A stretch of 64,000 nucleotides of DNA from Prinia subflava (Eukaryota; Chordata; Aves; Passeriformes; Cisticolidae). Location of the stretch: the NCBI RefSeq assembly GCF_021018805.1, contig NC_086259.1, forward strand, positions 6,937,501 through 7,001,500. The letters run 5' to 3'. The translations under genes and the position numbers were made by a program. Under the pieces are notes generated by a model. The model made no database searches and was not told the DNA's origin. It saw only the letters and a list, made by a program, of their open reading frames with translations. Shown in pieces: positions 25,600-37,640 of the stretch; the stretch's first letter is position 1; each line of letters begins with the position of its first letter.

Positions 25600-25634
25600 T
25601 TTTATTATTTAAACAAATAATTTAAACAATAAAA
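25600..25634. repeat. AT-rich inverted repeat, 14-bp arms
   Basis: TTTTATTATTTAAA (25600-25613) and TTTAAACAATAAAA (25621-25634) are inverted repeats with one mismatch and a 7-base spacer. AT-rich palindromes can extrude cruciforms and are prone to rearrangement, but short ones like this often arise by chance in AT-rich DNA. Confidence 0.7.
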
Positions 25635-25969
25635 TCAAATTTAAAAACGAACATAAAACCCCATGGCTGTCCTTTTCAGGCCTTGCAGAAAGTACACTAT
25701 ATGCCTGATGCTCCAATTCATTATGATATTCTATTAGATCTGCCAACAGAAAGTGCATTTTGAGTTTCTAAATGTTGTTTCCATTAGAATCAATCACTCC
25801 ATGCAATTAAGCCAATAGGCTCTCACCATTTCTGCTGTTATGAGCTAAACCATCCTAAATATATTGACAGCTGTCTCCTGGAAGATGACACAAATTAGGT
25901 GGAGGGGGCATAAGCCTAAATGTCACCAGTGATAGGACAACAGTTATATTTTCAGAAATCCACCTAATT
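25635..25969. other. Non-coding spacer
   Basis: AT-rich unique sequence; nothing recognised. Confidence 0.4.
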
Positions 25970-26240
25970 TTCATACCCCATAAGGCATGCTGAAGACTTT
26001 TTTTGCATTGGCAGCATGCAGTAATCGATGTTTTGCATATTACAATCAATAACATGCTTAAATGTTTAAGTTTTGCATTCTTTTGCGATAAACATTGATA
26101 TATTACAAACTACGTAAAACTGTTCATTGGACTTTTTGTTTGCAGCATGTACTGTATCATTCAGCAAATAAGTGAGCTAAATATTGTTTGTTACAAAACA
26201 GATGTCACATGAAATTATGCCATATGTGCTATTAAACATT
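25970..26240. promoter_or_regulatory. Candidate conserved enhancer-like block
   Basis: Non-repetitive AT-rich block with CpG-bearing words (GTAATCGATGTTTTGCAT, TTTTGCGATAAACATTG, AACTACGTAAAAC) and several octamer/C-EBP-like TTTGCAT and TTGCGATAA words, along with ATCAATAACATG. It ends at a T-run (26249-26262). The pattern resembles deeply conserved vertebrate elements; this is a judgement from texture only. Confidence 0.4.
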
Positions 26241-28659
26241 TTTCTTTCTTTTTTTTTTTTGTAACAGTGAAAACCAAGATTTCATTTCAGAAGTGAGTGT
26301 ATTTGGCTTTTCAAGGATTTGAAGCATGAAAACAACATCTCTGAAATATTTTTAAATCTGCTGTGCATCCTGTAATCCAGTTTCATAGGTGGAATCCAAG
26401 TGATTACATGTAGATACCTTAAAAATAATGAAATATGTTAATTGTGTGATAGCAGTATTAGTTCTATACAGGTTCTACTAATTTATCATAGAGGAAAATT
26501 TTCTAGTTTTGCCCCACCACTTAACCATTAAGACTTTTCTCACATTGGTACCTTTAAGTATGTGTTCTGTAACTTGAAAATTAATATACCATTTTCAGCC
26601 ACCTAAAAAACCAGTCCAGTTAATGGATGTATAAAATCTTCTGCAAACATTTGAAATTTGTATCCCAGCATAGGGGGAGTATGGGATTCACTGAGGTCAG
26701 GGATGGCCAATGCAGACTTGCTTCAGGGTGAAACCCAAACCCAGTAAATGTGCACGAGGAAAAAGGAACACATTCCAAGATTTGACTTTGTTTTGACAGA
26801 ACCATATATGTGAAAGCAGAGCAATCTATATCTCTAGACTCTCAAAGTGTGAACTCCACAACAGAGTGAGCAGAATGCAGGAAACATGTTGCTAAGAGCC
26901 ACACAGTAAAACAAAATCTGGTTGCCACAAGAAGAGTGACATTGGCATCAGAGGCAAAGACACTTACTCCCACAAAAGGAAACACAGCACACTGGGAAGG
27001 CAAGGAGAAGAGCAGCAGATGCAGCAGCATGAGGAAGAAACTCAAAGTATAGATCTTCAGACTCCATATGTAGTTTTCTTTCTCTTATTCATCAAAAGGA
27101 GGAAGACAGGGTAAACAAAAAGGGAGATAAAGACAAGAAGGTGAAGAAAATATTTTTTCTTCCTTTTCCCCCCTGAAGGCAAATACTTGCTTACATTTCT
27201 AAACATACTATCTTTGTGAGGCTTCTCTGTAATACAAATAACTAATTGCTTGCCAGTGAGCAGTAAAACTGAGAAGAAGAGTCCTTGATCTCCCAGCTTG
27301 GTGGAGATTCCTGAGGCTTCTAGTCAGTAAAAAAACCCCTGCAAATAAACTTTAACACTTCAGTGGATGGAGTCTCTCCTCCAACACTATGAGCTTCCAC
27401 GTGAAGCCAGACAAACTCCTCTCAGACCCCAGGACACTGTGCCAGGCCTGGTGAAGCTGCCTTCCACAGGTCACAGCAGCTGCTGCACTGTACCAAATCC
27501 CCTTCTTGCTTTCTCCTGTTTTCTGAAGGGCAGTGCCACCTTTTTCATCCCATCCGTTGTTTTGCAGGTCCTCTTGGATTGTTTGTGGAGGATTGGCAGA
27601 TGGGGCCACCACCAAGGATGACTGCTGTGGCTTCTTCACACCACCACACACATGGGAGGCAGACAAATACCAGTTTATTGGCTCGCTGGATTTTTCCCAC
27701 GAGGAGAAGCTTTTCCAGCAGAGTGATGGAGCAAAACTCCACTGTCTCCAACCAACCAGCCCCTCCAGCTCTGCCTGAGCCTGATGCCAGGAGGAGGAGC
27801 CCCTGTTTTGGTGCCCAGGCTGCAGGGCAGCACAGAGCCCTGGCTGCTGGGGACAGGGTCCCAGAGCCCCTTGCCACCACAGGGATGGGCACCTGGTGCC
27901 AACCTGTGCCCCTCAGACCTGGGCTGCAATGCCAAACACCATCCTGAAACTGCTGGTTTTTTCCAATTTCCTGATCTAACAGGCCTTGGCTGAGTCTAAA
28001 CAGGAGTTTTGTCTGTAGTGCAAGACACAGTAGAAGCAGATCAAGCATTTCCCTGGGAAAAAGCACAACCATGGAGCAGCAGGCAGGAACAGCTATTCTG
28101 CAGTAACTTCCTTCGTGGCAAATCCTCAGTTCACACAAGATGTTCATCACAGAAAACATGCACGACTTCTAAAAAAAATATCAAAGCCAGCTTTTTTTTC
28201 TGAAAATACACTATTTTTTCACCCAGGATTATTTTTAAATTATATAGCTGGGTGCCAGTGTTTGGGGTGGTAGATTCTTTAAAAGTGCCAAAGATCTGAG
28301 AGTGGGAAAGATTACAGGTAACCCTGCAACCCTGATTGAATGCAAATAGGGTTTAAAAGCTTCCTCTTCTCCCTGCCTCCATATTGCACCTTATGCAGCA
28401 AAGTGCTTAGTGCATGATAAAAATAGCTAGATCTTTCAAAATCTTAGAAGAAAGGTACTTGAATGTTTTTCTTTAAACGTTGTATTTTCTTAAAGGCAAC
28501 ATAATGAGGTCAACCAAAGATGGATTCAAGCTGATAAACTGTGTTTAGGAGAAACCAGAGGTTGAGCGAGGGGGCTTTAGCAGAGGAAAACAAAGAGAAT
28601 GATTGCAAAAGTCAGATCTCAAAATGTTAATCAGATTCAGAAACATAAAACATGACAAT
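26241..28659. other. Non-coding spacer with a GC-rich middle
   Basis: Unique sequence. The GC-rich middle (about 27370-27950) is open on both strands (204 codons minus at 27545-28159; 122 plus at 27579-27947), again compositional. No domain, RNA gene or transposon was recognised. Confidence 0.4.
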
Positions 28660-28965
28660 TTAATGGTGTTTGGTTAAAACCAGAAAATTTTAAAGTTCTA
28701 AGCATCTTACATTGAATTCTAATACTTTTTTAATTATTAGATATAAAATGCTTACAATTTTCACTGAAAATTAGACTTGGTAATTTATATTTCTTGTTTA
28801 TACAGTACAATTTGCTGATGAAAAAAAATGTGCTAAACTTATTGATTCATGACCATAATTGTTTAATTATTTATCATTGCAGAATTATATTAGCATTTAT
28901 AATAATGCAGATGTGCACAAAGGCTAAGAAGTCATATACAGCTTTTGTTTTGTGTTTGCTGTGCT
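28660..28965. promoter_or_regulatory. AT-rich candidate conserved block
   Basis: Long AT-rich run with many homeodomain-type words (TTTAATTATTAG, CATAATTGTTTAATTATTTATC, TTATAATAATGC) and no simple repeat. It directly precedes the CpG-bearing block at 28970-29330. Together they may form one regulatory unit. Inference only. Confidence 0.3.
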
Positions 28966-29330
28966 GAAATTAGGTTGATCCAGGTTGTGTGTGCACACTG
29001 CATATTGCAAGTGTTGCAACTCGGTGTCTCTTGGTTTTACTGGAGTTAGAGGGGGTCTAACCAATAGCCGCAATAATGAAAACGCCCCGACAGCTAATAA
29101 AGAATATAAATCCAAAGCCAACAGCATCTCAGAAGAAGTCTCCTCTCAGGCTGATTCCTCTGTTTCCATGATGCACATTAAATTCAGTGCAACACACGCA
29201 CAGCTGTCTGCTCCGTACCACCCACAGCAAAGGAAGAGCTCGCGTGTGCTTGGCACGGGGGAAGCCAACGAGAGCTGCACACCACAAAAATTACAACCAG
29301 CTCAGCCAGCCAAAACCTCCTGCGTGAGGC
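28966..29330. promoter_or_regulatory. Candidate conserved element with retained CpGs
   Basis: A composite of non-repetitive words with CpG kept in AT-rich surroundings: CAACTCGGTGTC, CCAATAGCCGCAATAATG, AAAACGCCCCGACAGC, then CTAATAAAGAATATAAATCC. It includes a CCAAT word. A forward frame is open at 28985-29359 (124 codons) but the product is a Ser/Ala/Lys/Gln-rich sequence without any domain. Enhancer or distal promoter is more likely than coding; neither is shown. Confidence 0.35.
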
Positions 29331-30030
29331 CAGTTAAAGAAGAGCATAAGAACTCTTGATATGGGAGAAACACATCCCTTTAATTTTCATCTTTATTTTA
29401 AGGGATCATAAACAGTGGAGGAAAATGACAGATGCCTCACTTCAGCCTCTCCTCCCCTCTGTGTGCTAAATCTATTCCCTCAAGGAACTCCAATAAGACT
29501 GACACACATCCCTTTCTGGAGAGCTGCTAAAATAGCTTTGCCATGGGCTTCACAAGAAATTTGTAACACTGAGTGTGTCTTTCTGGACTCATCCTTTTGA
29601 CATATTGACAGCCAAGGCTGCCATTGCCTCTCCCCTCCGCGCTCTTTTCACCTAACACTATTTACTGGTGCTACCTTTTCATAATTAAGAGCCCGTATCA
29701 AAGCAGTTGTAACACCATTTAAGCAGCTTTTCTAAGGAATCAAATCTAAATGAAAAGGCAAAGTATAAAAATGCCCCATCTTCTGCTGTGCCTAACTGAT
29801 TTGCTCTGCATTTTATCCTCAGGGAGGTGCTGATTCCAAAAGCCAGGGAAGAAGGACCATTCACAAAAGCAGCATCACACAGGCAGCAAGGATTGCTTGT
29901 GCACTGTACACCCACACGTGTCAGGGGTCTCCGAAAGCACCCCCAGTCGTGCTCTGGCCGTGGTGGCTGGATTGTTCATCTCAATTCACAGAGTGAGCAT
30001 TTAACCTACTGACTCCTGCATCACAGCACA
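29331..30030. other. Non-coding spacer
   Basis: Mixed-composition unique DNA with no recognised gene or repeat. Confidence 0.4.
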
Positions 30031-30200
30031 GGCCAGGTATTTGTTCCTTTTGTTAGATTAATATTGGTAACAGAATAACACACTCATTAGTGGCGATAAT
30101 GATTATACAGCAAGGTGGAATAGCAATTCTTCCAATGTACCGCACAGAGGAGTCAGTTTCATTAATTAATGAAATTTATTAAAGAACACAAGACAATCAA
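30031..30200. promoter_or_regulatory. Candidate enhancer-like block with an 18-bp palindrome
   Basis: TTTCATTAATTAATGAAA at 30157-30174 is a perfect 18-bp palindrome carrying overlapping TAATTA homeodomain cores, the arrangement bound by homeodomain dimers in general. The surrounding 130 bases include ATTAGTGGCGATAATGATTATAC and CCAATGTACCGCAC, AT-rich with retained CpGs. Binding by any particular factor is unproven. Confidence 0.4.
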
Positions 30201-33200
30201 AGAAAACACACTTTGGCTAAGCACCTTCTCAGATGCTGATCATTGGCTCAGTAGCTTTAAACCTTTCCAGCTGCTGTGCAAATGCTTCATGTGCCGTGCA
30301 GAGGGAAGAGGGACAGGAGAGCACACCCTGGCTCAGAGCTGCGCAAGCACCCTCCCCATAGGCTGGCAGGAACAGAAGCCCCCACAAGTGCTGCAAGGGG
30401 CTCCAGAGCAGGAAAACCCCAGAGGAGCTAGACAGCAGAGGATGACCTGTGTCCCCACACTGAATAGATCCCTCAATTTCCCAGCTTGCTCTGTCACTGT
30501 GTAATGTGAGAGACCAGTTCCTCTGGGAGTGCCTCTGCAAGGCCCTAGCCACACCTGCAAGTCTGAATGAGGACTTCTGAGCAGGATTATTTCAAACACT
30601 TTACAGTTATCAAAACCTGAATGCCCAATAAACATCTGTGAGGGATGGCAATTTAAAAAATTAATTACCAGAACAGCAAAACAATATACAGGTTTTGGTT
30701 TTCCCTAACATTAAAAAAATACAAAAGCTAAAACAAAAACCCAAAACAAACAACTATGGCAGAGTAGAGGCTTGAATCCAAGTTCTCAGTCTCAGAGCTA
30801 TCTTAGGCAGCAGTGCCTGCATTTCTTTAAGTGATCACATTCCTACACGACTGTCATGTCAGATTTTAATTCTGGCCACCAACACACTGCCATTTGCTAT
30901 CTGGGGGATTACTTAGCTTTGCCAAGCAAAGAAATACCACAGTGTTCAACTGCTGGAACAGTTTCAGGGGGAAAAAAGGTGATGAGGAAGAGTAAGATTA
31001 CTATAGGGGCTGCAAGACTTAGTTTCCTGAATTTTCCCAATAATTAATTGCAATACATAGTATTTCTGGTCTTCCAATTTGGTCTTTGATTTTTAGTTCT
31101 ACCACCATGAGATGGCAATTGCTCAGTGCTGTGCAGAGAGATGCTCAAGAGATTAGGAAATGCCTGACTACAGCAGACATCACAACAGAGTACTCAAAAC
31201 ATGCCATGGCAGCAAATCAGAGAAGGCATACCTCACATTAATTGCTTACTCTGTTTTATTCAAATATAAATGTTTTTTAGGAAACAACAATAAACTCCAA
31301 TCTGTTTTAATTATGATCTTTCTGGGTGGTGTCATATCTATGTTAAACCAAAAATGTCTGGTAAGATCAATGTGCAAATAGTCAGACACCAGTTTAGTTT
31401 AAAGTGGTTTTTTCGACCAAGACCTATCCATAAACCAGACAGACACATCTAACAGCAGAGAACAACTTTTTAAAATAATGCTTTCTGGCTTGCCAATATT
31501 TGCTGCAAAACTTTAGATATCTGGAGAAGAAAGTAAAAAATTTAACTCTATTCCTTCAAGAAAACATTTTGAAACCAAAGTCAACAAGACTTTGTCTCAG
31601 GAAGAGGATTTCAGGGTTGTTTAGGTTCCTGCACAAGACTTGGTGCAGGTCACTTCCAAGTGTCAGAGTTTATTGTATTTTTTGGATCTCCAAATGAAAA
31701 CCAAGCTCATTCAAAGCCCACCTCATAAAGGAAGTTCTTACAACTCCTAAATCATGACCCAGAACTCAGTATTTTAGGTCACTTATTTGCAAGATACCAA
31801 ACACTCTCCTGTTGCAGTTCTCACTAAACAATGTGTGAAGTCACTACATTCATACAAGGCTGGTGTAACTCAGTAGCCCAGAATCTCTTTTCCATCAGCA
31901 CCAATTTAGAGCAACTGAGCTTTCAGTGAAGGAGCATAACTTCATGCAAATTGTCCCATGTCCTTAAAACCACTGCCCCTGAAGTCAGAATGAGAGCGCT
32001 GCAGAAGCTAACCCAAGAAAGAACTGCTTTAACACGCTTAATGAAGAAATGAGGTGGAATTGAAATGAATTTTCACAGCAATCAATGCAATATTTCAACG
32101 TTTCCTTGAAAAGTCTGGCTCCTCTCCTGCCAGGTTGCCCCTTCCCTCTTTCCCATTGTATATCCATCAATTTAGAACTTAAATCAGCAAAACAATTGTG
32201 TGACTTTCAAAAATGCTTGAAAGCTATAAGCATGAAAATGTATTTTTTGTGGCTGTGTGCAACCATGAAACATTTTTTAATGAAGAGATTGAAGTGGTAT
32301 TTGCTCTCTTACTCGCCTGGGTTTGCTGTCACCAGTGCTGCACCCCCACAACTTCGTAATGTTTAATATGAAAGCAGCTCTGGATTACAATTCATGGGTT
32401 TTGTCCTTCATTAGAATCATTGGTTTTCATCACACTTTATTTTCAGTAATTTTCCTTTAAAATAACTCTTTGAACCAAAGCCTGCATTCCACTCTTGTTA
32501 CAACACTAATCTCCTATTTGCCAGTCCTCAGGATTCACACATATTGCTATATTTGGTGTTATTCCTAAAGCTCTTCATAATTACACCACAATTAATTCCT
32601 TAAATTTAAAAGTGTTTTGAGCTCTCCTCATTGTAGAGACAACTTCAAGAACATTGCCAAAATAATCTAATGGTCTCCAAGTGACAAAGTGATGAACAAA
32701 AATCACTTTAAAATAAAAAACCCTCTTCATAAGCCAACACCATATTTGTGGGGAGCCTGACTCTCAATTGCAAGTGCTGGTGTTCAGTAACATAAACTGC
32801 TCTCGTCACAAAGATCCTGGAAACTTTATACAACTTCTTAAGCTTAGGGAGGTCATGCAGGAAAAGTGCTAAACCCCCAGATCTTACAGTTCCTAGATGG
32901 ATGCCTTGTTCACAGACATGCAGATCCTAGAGTGGCTTCTTATCTCTCCAAAGTCCCATCCATGAACTGTCCACTGATCCTGAGCTGGAACCCCCATCAG
33001 CTGCCAGCCCCTCCTGCTCCTCCGGTCTCCAGGCAGGTCAAGGCCACGTCCACACAGCCCGAGGGCTTCCATGCAGCAGGGATGCACTGCACTCCCAAAG
33101 AGCCACAGGTCAGCACAGGAGGGCCTGCAATCCCCCTCCTGTCCTTCTCCACCTCTCTGGTGGCACCAGAAATAAATGATGTGCCCAGGCAGAGGTACCA

Positions 33201-33869
33201 GCATCAGCTCAGAGGGAATCACCCCCTGCACGGCACAAAGCACATGGGGCACGCAGAGGAACGCCTCTTACACCTCAAGATGAACAGAAGGTGGAGAATC
33301 TCCAGAGCACAGGGGAAACCTCATCTTGTCAGTCTGTTCACAAGTGTCTCCTGAATGTAAAGGGTTCAGAAAGACCTGTGGTTTGATCGAGTCAAATTTC
33401 ATTTTTCAGGTAAAAATAAATTGAGGTAAACAAAGTAAAGCCTTCTTCCCTCAGCACTGAACTCTCAGAAAGCCTGTCCAGGACTGAGCAAGCAGAACCA
33501 CTTACTCAGGCCTGGTAATGTACCAAGTCCCATCTGGGGAGTCCTGTCCTGTAACCCACTGCAAGGTCACCTCCACCTCAAGCTGATTTCAGAGGCTGCA
33601 CAACACTGAACAGACTCTCTGGTTGTTCCCTGATCCCAGAGAGCACAGCTCCCACTGCAACATGAGAGTTAGCCCAGTATTCTAATCATCACCCAGACCC
33701 AGAGAGCGTTCAAACTGAAGAGATGGGGGAAAAAAGAATCTTTTAGGAGATAAGCATAGTTTTGTCTCAGCATAATGAGAGTAAAACATGAGATATCTAA
33801 ATCTTTATCCCATATTCATACATTTATAGCCAAAAAAACAAGGAACAATATCAGAAATGTTCCAAGAAT
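30201..33869. other. Non-coding spacer
   Basis: Unique DNA. The GC-richer parts near 30290-30500 and 32940-33260 show overlapping open frames on both strands (up to 162 codons plus at 32866-33354 and 119 minus at 32893-33252), with no domain. The tract just before the transposase fossil (33700-33870) may hold its decayed 5' part but I could not recognise it. Confidence 0.4.
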
Positions 33870-34750
33870 ACTATGCCAGCACTTATCTGGTGACACTTGA
33901 GATGAAGAAGATAATTGAAAGGATGATTGCATTGGGCTTGTTGTACTCCATTGATAAGAAAGGTTTTAGAGAGCCCATTCAGTATGCTCAGCCATGATAC
34001 AAGATGCCAGGAGAAAACACAGTACTGCAGCAGTGACAGCACCTCGGGTCTATGAAACATTAAAATGGAAGATAAAGCAGGCTCTGAAAGAAGCAATACT
34101 GGGCACAGTTTGCTCGATGACAAACGTCTGGACAACTGTCTAGATGTCAGAATACCTCTTAATCACTGCCCTCTGACTGTCACCCTGCATTCCCATGCAA
34201 AAATCTGCCCGCAAAGGAGAAGTCTTTGCTGTCCCTCCCCTTGGAAAAGGCCAGTAAGAAAAACACCAGCAGCCCAAATCCTGTGTGGCTGTGCTCTCAG
34301 GATCTGCCAGCAGGGCTGATGTGAGGTCCAAACCCAGGAAAAACACGAGGTGATCGCTTGTTTTCCTGTTCTATTTATTAAACAGCTCTTCCTTGATTAT
34401 AACTAAGCACTAAGTTTTTGCAATACTAGCAAAATCTGTAACGGTTTCTATAACTCTCATGATATTCTAAGCTAACTTCAGAGGCAGAGCAATTTACCAG
34501 AACTGCAGCTTAAACAAGTTTGAATTTCATTTGCTATATATATGAAGAGAATGCTCTTACTGAAAAAAGAAATGCATGAGCGCACATTAAAGCAGAGCTT
34601 TGATTCTGAACTCTTTATCCTGAACTCTGAACAATGGATACTTATGAATCATTTGTGCTGCATACTGAAGCCTTTTGAACTGGTAACAAGAGAAATCAGT
34701 TCTGCTAATGCATCTCTCATCCCAGATCTCTCACTCATCCAGATTTCAAA
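33870..34750 (+). pseudogene. Decayed hAT-superfamily DNA transposase (ZBED/Charlie-like)
   Basis: Three blocks in family order on the plus strand match hAT transposases. Block 1 (about 33902-34014) reads ...ERMIALGLLYSIDKKGFRE, then PIQYAQP, a TGA stop at 33995, and YKMP; the family has 'MIALDxxPxSxVEDxGFRELxxxxxPxYxxPSR' here. Block 2 (34048-34176, another frame) reads YETLKWKIKQALKEA, then SMTNVWTTV, a TAG stop at 34141, SEYLLITAL and a TGA at 34174; the family has 'sxTtDxWTSxxxxxYLxxTaHw'. Block 3 (34570-34740, third frame) reads LNSEQWILMNHLCCILKPFE then LVTREISSANAS, matching 'LxxxxWxxxxxLxxxLkPFexxTxexS'. The region between blocks 2 and 3 is not recognisable and may be deleted or replaced, and the C-terminal dimerisation part was not found. 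Three frames and at least three stops show it is dead. The TGA at 33995 lies where many relatives have arginine, consistent with CGA decay at a CpG. It could be a fossil transposon or a relic of a domesticated copy. Confidence 0.8.
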
Positions 34751-36934
34751 TCTGAAACTTAGAAGAATAAAACCGTCTTTTTGGAAGGACCAAGAGTATT
34801 TTGGAAAACAGACTGGCCAGAGGGGAGGGGAGTTTCAGGCTGGGGCAATAAGGAGGCTGTGTGCCGGTTCTGATTTTCAAGACCAGCTGTTTAAAATGAA
34901 TGCCTGACAAAGGTGGGGAAGAGGCATTACAAAATGGTTTGTACTGCTTGCATTTGGGGTCTGTCTGGGCAATATTGTCACTCCGTGGTGTAGAGCAAAA
35001 CTGAATCATGAAAGTCCTAATGATTGGGATCATATTAAGCAAAATTTTGGATGTGGACCCAACACTGGATTACAGTTTAGGAACCTATCCTTTATATTGG
35101 CATAAATTTGGTCCTAGTAATGAAGAAAAAAAAAAAGTACCACAAAAGTAGGAATTCTCTCTTAAGAAAAAATCAGCCTTTCTAGTACTATAAAGTCTTT
35201 CCATATAAGCAATCTTTAGTCCTTCCCTACTTCTTACAGTTAACAAAAAATGATCTTAGTTATGAAGAGAAAGGCTCCTACTTATGAATTTTATACAAGC
35301 CAGATGTAGCAGGTTCCACATTTGAGGATATGTTTCACAGAAGAGATCAAACTCAGATTAAAAAAACTAGAAGTGCAGTCTGCAATGATGCCTGGACAGA
35401 CATGTGCCTCCAACTCCAGGCTTTTGAGAATTCCTTTTAAAAAGGAAGGTGTGCAAAAAAAAAAAAGCTACTGAAATTTTATAAGAGATAAATTGCACAA
35501 TACCAACCTGATTAAATTTCAAATGCTATCAACTTTTGCTTAGCGTCTACGAGAGAGAACAGACCTGAATGGAGAGTGCAGCTATGGAAAATGCTTTCCA
35601 GGCAGGTCCAGCCACGTGACAAATGAATGTCCACATTAAATGACAATGTCACTAACGACAGAAGCACTGTAAGGTCAAAGGAAGTGCTCAATCAGGACCC
35701 TGCATTTCAGTGCAAAATTGACCCTTAGCATTTCTCAGTGATGGCCTCTGGGTGCCTGCAGCGTGCCAGGCTGGCACCAGCACACCTGCAGGCACCTCTG
35801 CACTGGTTAGAGGCCTGTGCAAGAGGCACTGAGATAAAACCAGGCCTGTAGGATAACCCAGTGCCCTCTCCTTGCCATGCAGCCACAGCTTCTCCATAAA
35901 GCCCATTTGCTCTGGCAGTCCCAGGTAGATGAGTGCACCAGGGCTCAGCTTCCAAAAGAGAAGGTGATGGGGTGAAGCAGAGATCCCAAGGCACCCCCAG
36001 GGGGAAGCTCAGCAATGTCCAAGGGCATTGTCCAAGGGTCTGTTGTACTGGGACACTGGAGAAGTGCAGGGTTTTGCTGCTCCATCACGCCACATGTCCC
36101 TTCTCAGCAGTGACCACTGTCCGGTGTCACCACTGCCCATGTCCAAGTGCAGCCTCTCCCATAGCCCTCTTCCCACAGGGATGATTTGTGGGCAGGGTGC
36201 ATTTGATAAATTACTTAAATCTCAACTTATGGATGCACCTGTAAACCCCAGGGTTTCACCAAGTGCTTTTCTTACCCTCTTTATAATTTTATACATACTT
36301 AAGAATAAATAGTGGTAGAATTTCCTAAGTACTTTCATATGCCAAACTGAAAGCTTCCTCTCTCGTGTTTGGTGACCCTCAAATCACACTTCTTTCAGAT
36401 CACCCAACTGTTACAGCAATCGCAAAAGCAACAGCATGGAAATGGCAAAATTCCACGCACATGCACACTTTAGGCTATATTCACAAAAAGGAACAACCTC
36501 TTTCCTGAAATGCAGCCAGCTCTGGGCTAAAATGAATTTTGATTTAAGAAACGAAACAACTCCCCAGAAATTTTGGAGAAAAGACAAGTTTTGCACAGGG
36601 CAGCTCTGCTCATCTAAAGCAAGCAGAGTAATAGGAATGTCTTCCTGCAGAAAGAGCAAGCCTGGAAGCCACCCTACTTGCTAAATAGCACAGCACACAG
36701 ATTGCTGCCTGTAAAAAAGGCCAAAAGAAACTGAAAAACGTGAATCTGCACTTTCCAGGAAGCTCTGAGTAAGATTTGGACAACCAAGGAGTTTCCCTGT
36801 AGATGGGACAAGAGCAACAGTGAAGGACACGGAGAATGAAGCCCCAACGCAGTGGTGCAAGTTCTCATTTGCAATGCTAGAGCTGCTTTATATGCTGAGC
36901 TCCCATCCTTCAAGAGCAGGTCAATGTTTTAATG
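34751..36934. other. Non-coding spacer following the hAT fossil
   Basis: It may include further unrecognisable transposon sequence up to about 35120. Two A-runs (near 35128 and 35456) and a GC-richer part near 35690-36180 with open frames on both strands are present. No gene is supported. Confidence 0.4.
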
Positions 36935-37640
36935 TGGATTGGGCACATAAATGCAGATCAATTTATGCATTAAAAAAAATCATCTACATGTGCATTTATT
37001 TCAATTTCATTTTAGTGAATCAGGTCCTGATTCAATGCTAACTGAAAACCCTTGAAATAACTGCGAGCTTGCTCATAGCCAATTCTGTGTCACCACTATG
37101 AAATTAGTAGTGAAATTAAATGGCTCAACAGTGCTAAGACATTCCCCAACTACTCCAGCAAGCAGTCGCTCACCTCTAAGGTTAACAGGATAAAGGCTGG
37201 ATAAAGAAACTACTCATTATACCAGCTCTACAAAGAAGCAATTATGAGACTTTATAAAGTGGTTTCAAATATATTTTGCAAACTAGGACTCAGACAAATA
37301 TTAGTGGCAGCAAATTACAGTGCTTAGCAGAATTATCACCAGAAAAGAGACTCTTTTAATCTATGAAAAATATCAACAAAAGATGTAAATATGGACTCCT
37401 CGATGGGTGGTATATCTTGAAGAAAATATACATCTAATCTCACAGTGTGTTACCTCCAGTACCTGGAGAGAAGGTTAACAATTCAGAGCTGTTTCCTACA
37501 GCTATAGAATATATTTTGATGTAGATTTGTAGATATCACAGACTTTAAATCTATTGTATAATCACAGGGCAAGTGCAAGGAACCTGGGGACATACTTCTC
37601 CACAGTAAAGAGCTGGAACACTGGCTTTCATTTCAATCAG
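36935..37640. other. AT-rich stretch containing an interrupted palindrome
   Basis: TGAATCAGG (37016-37024) and CCTGATTCA (37026-37034) are perfect inverted 9-mers around a single T. The flanks are AT-rich with TTTAGTGAATC and CAATGCTAACTG words. The rest to 37640 is unique AT-rich DNA. Confidence 0.4.

Noticed and set aside
24978..25625. The longest open frame (215 codons, plus strand)
   Set aside because: The opposite strand is open for 156 codons over the same bases and other forward frames overlap it. The predicted product has no domain and a composition typical of GC-rich spacer.
27545..28159. 204-codon open frame on the minus strand
   Set aside because: Three plus-strand frames are open across the same GC-rich bases; no motif, splice or start context.
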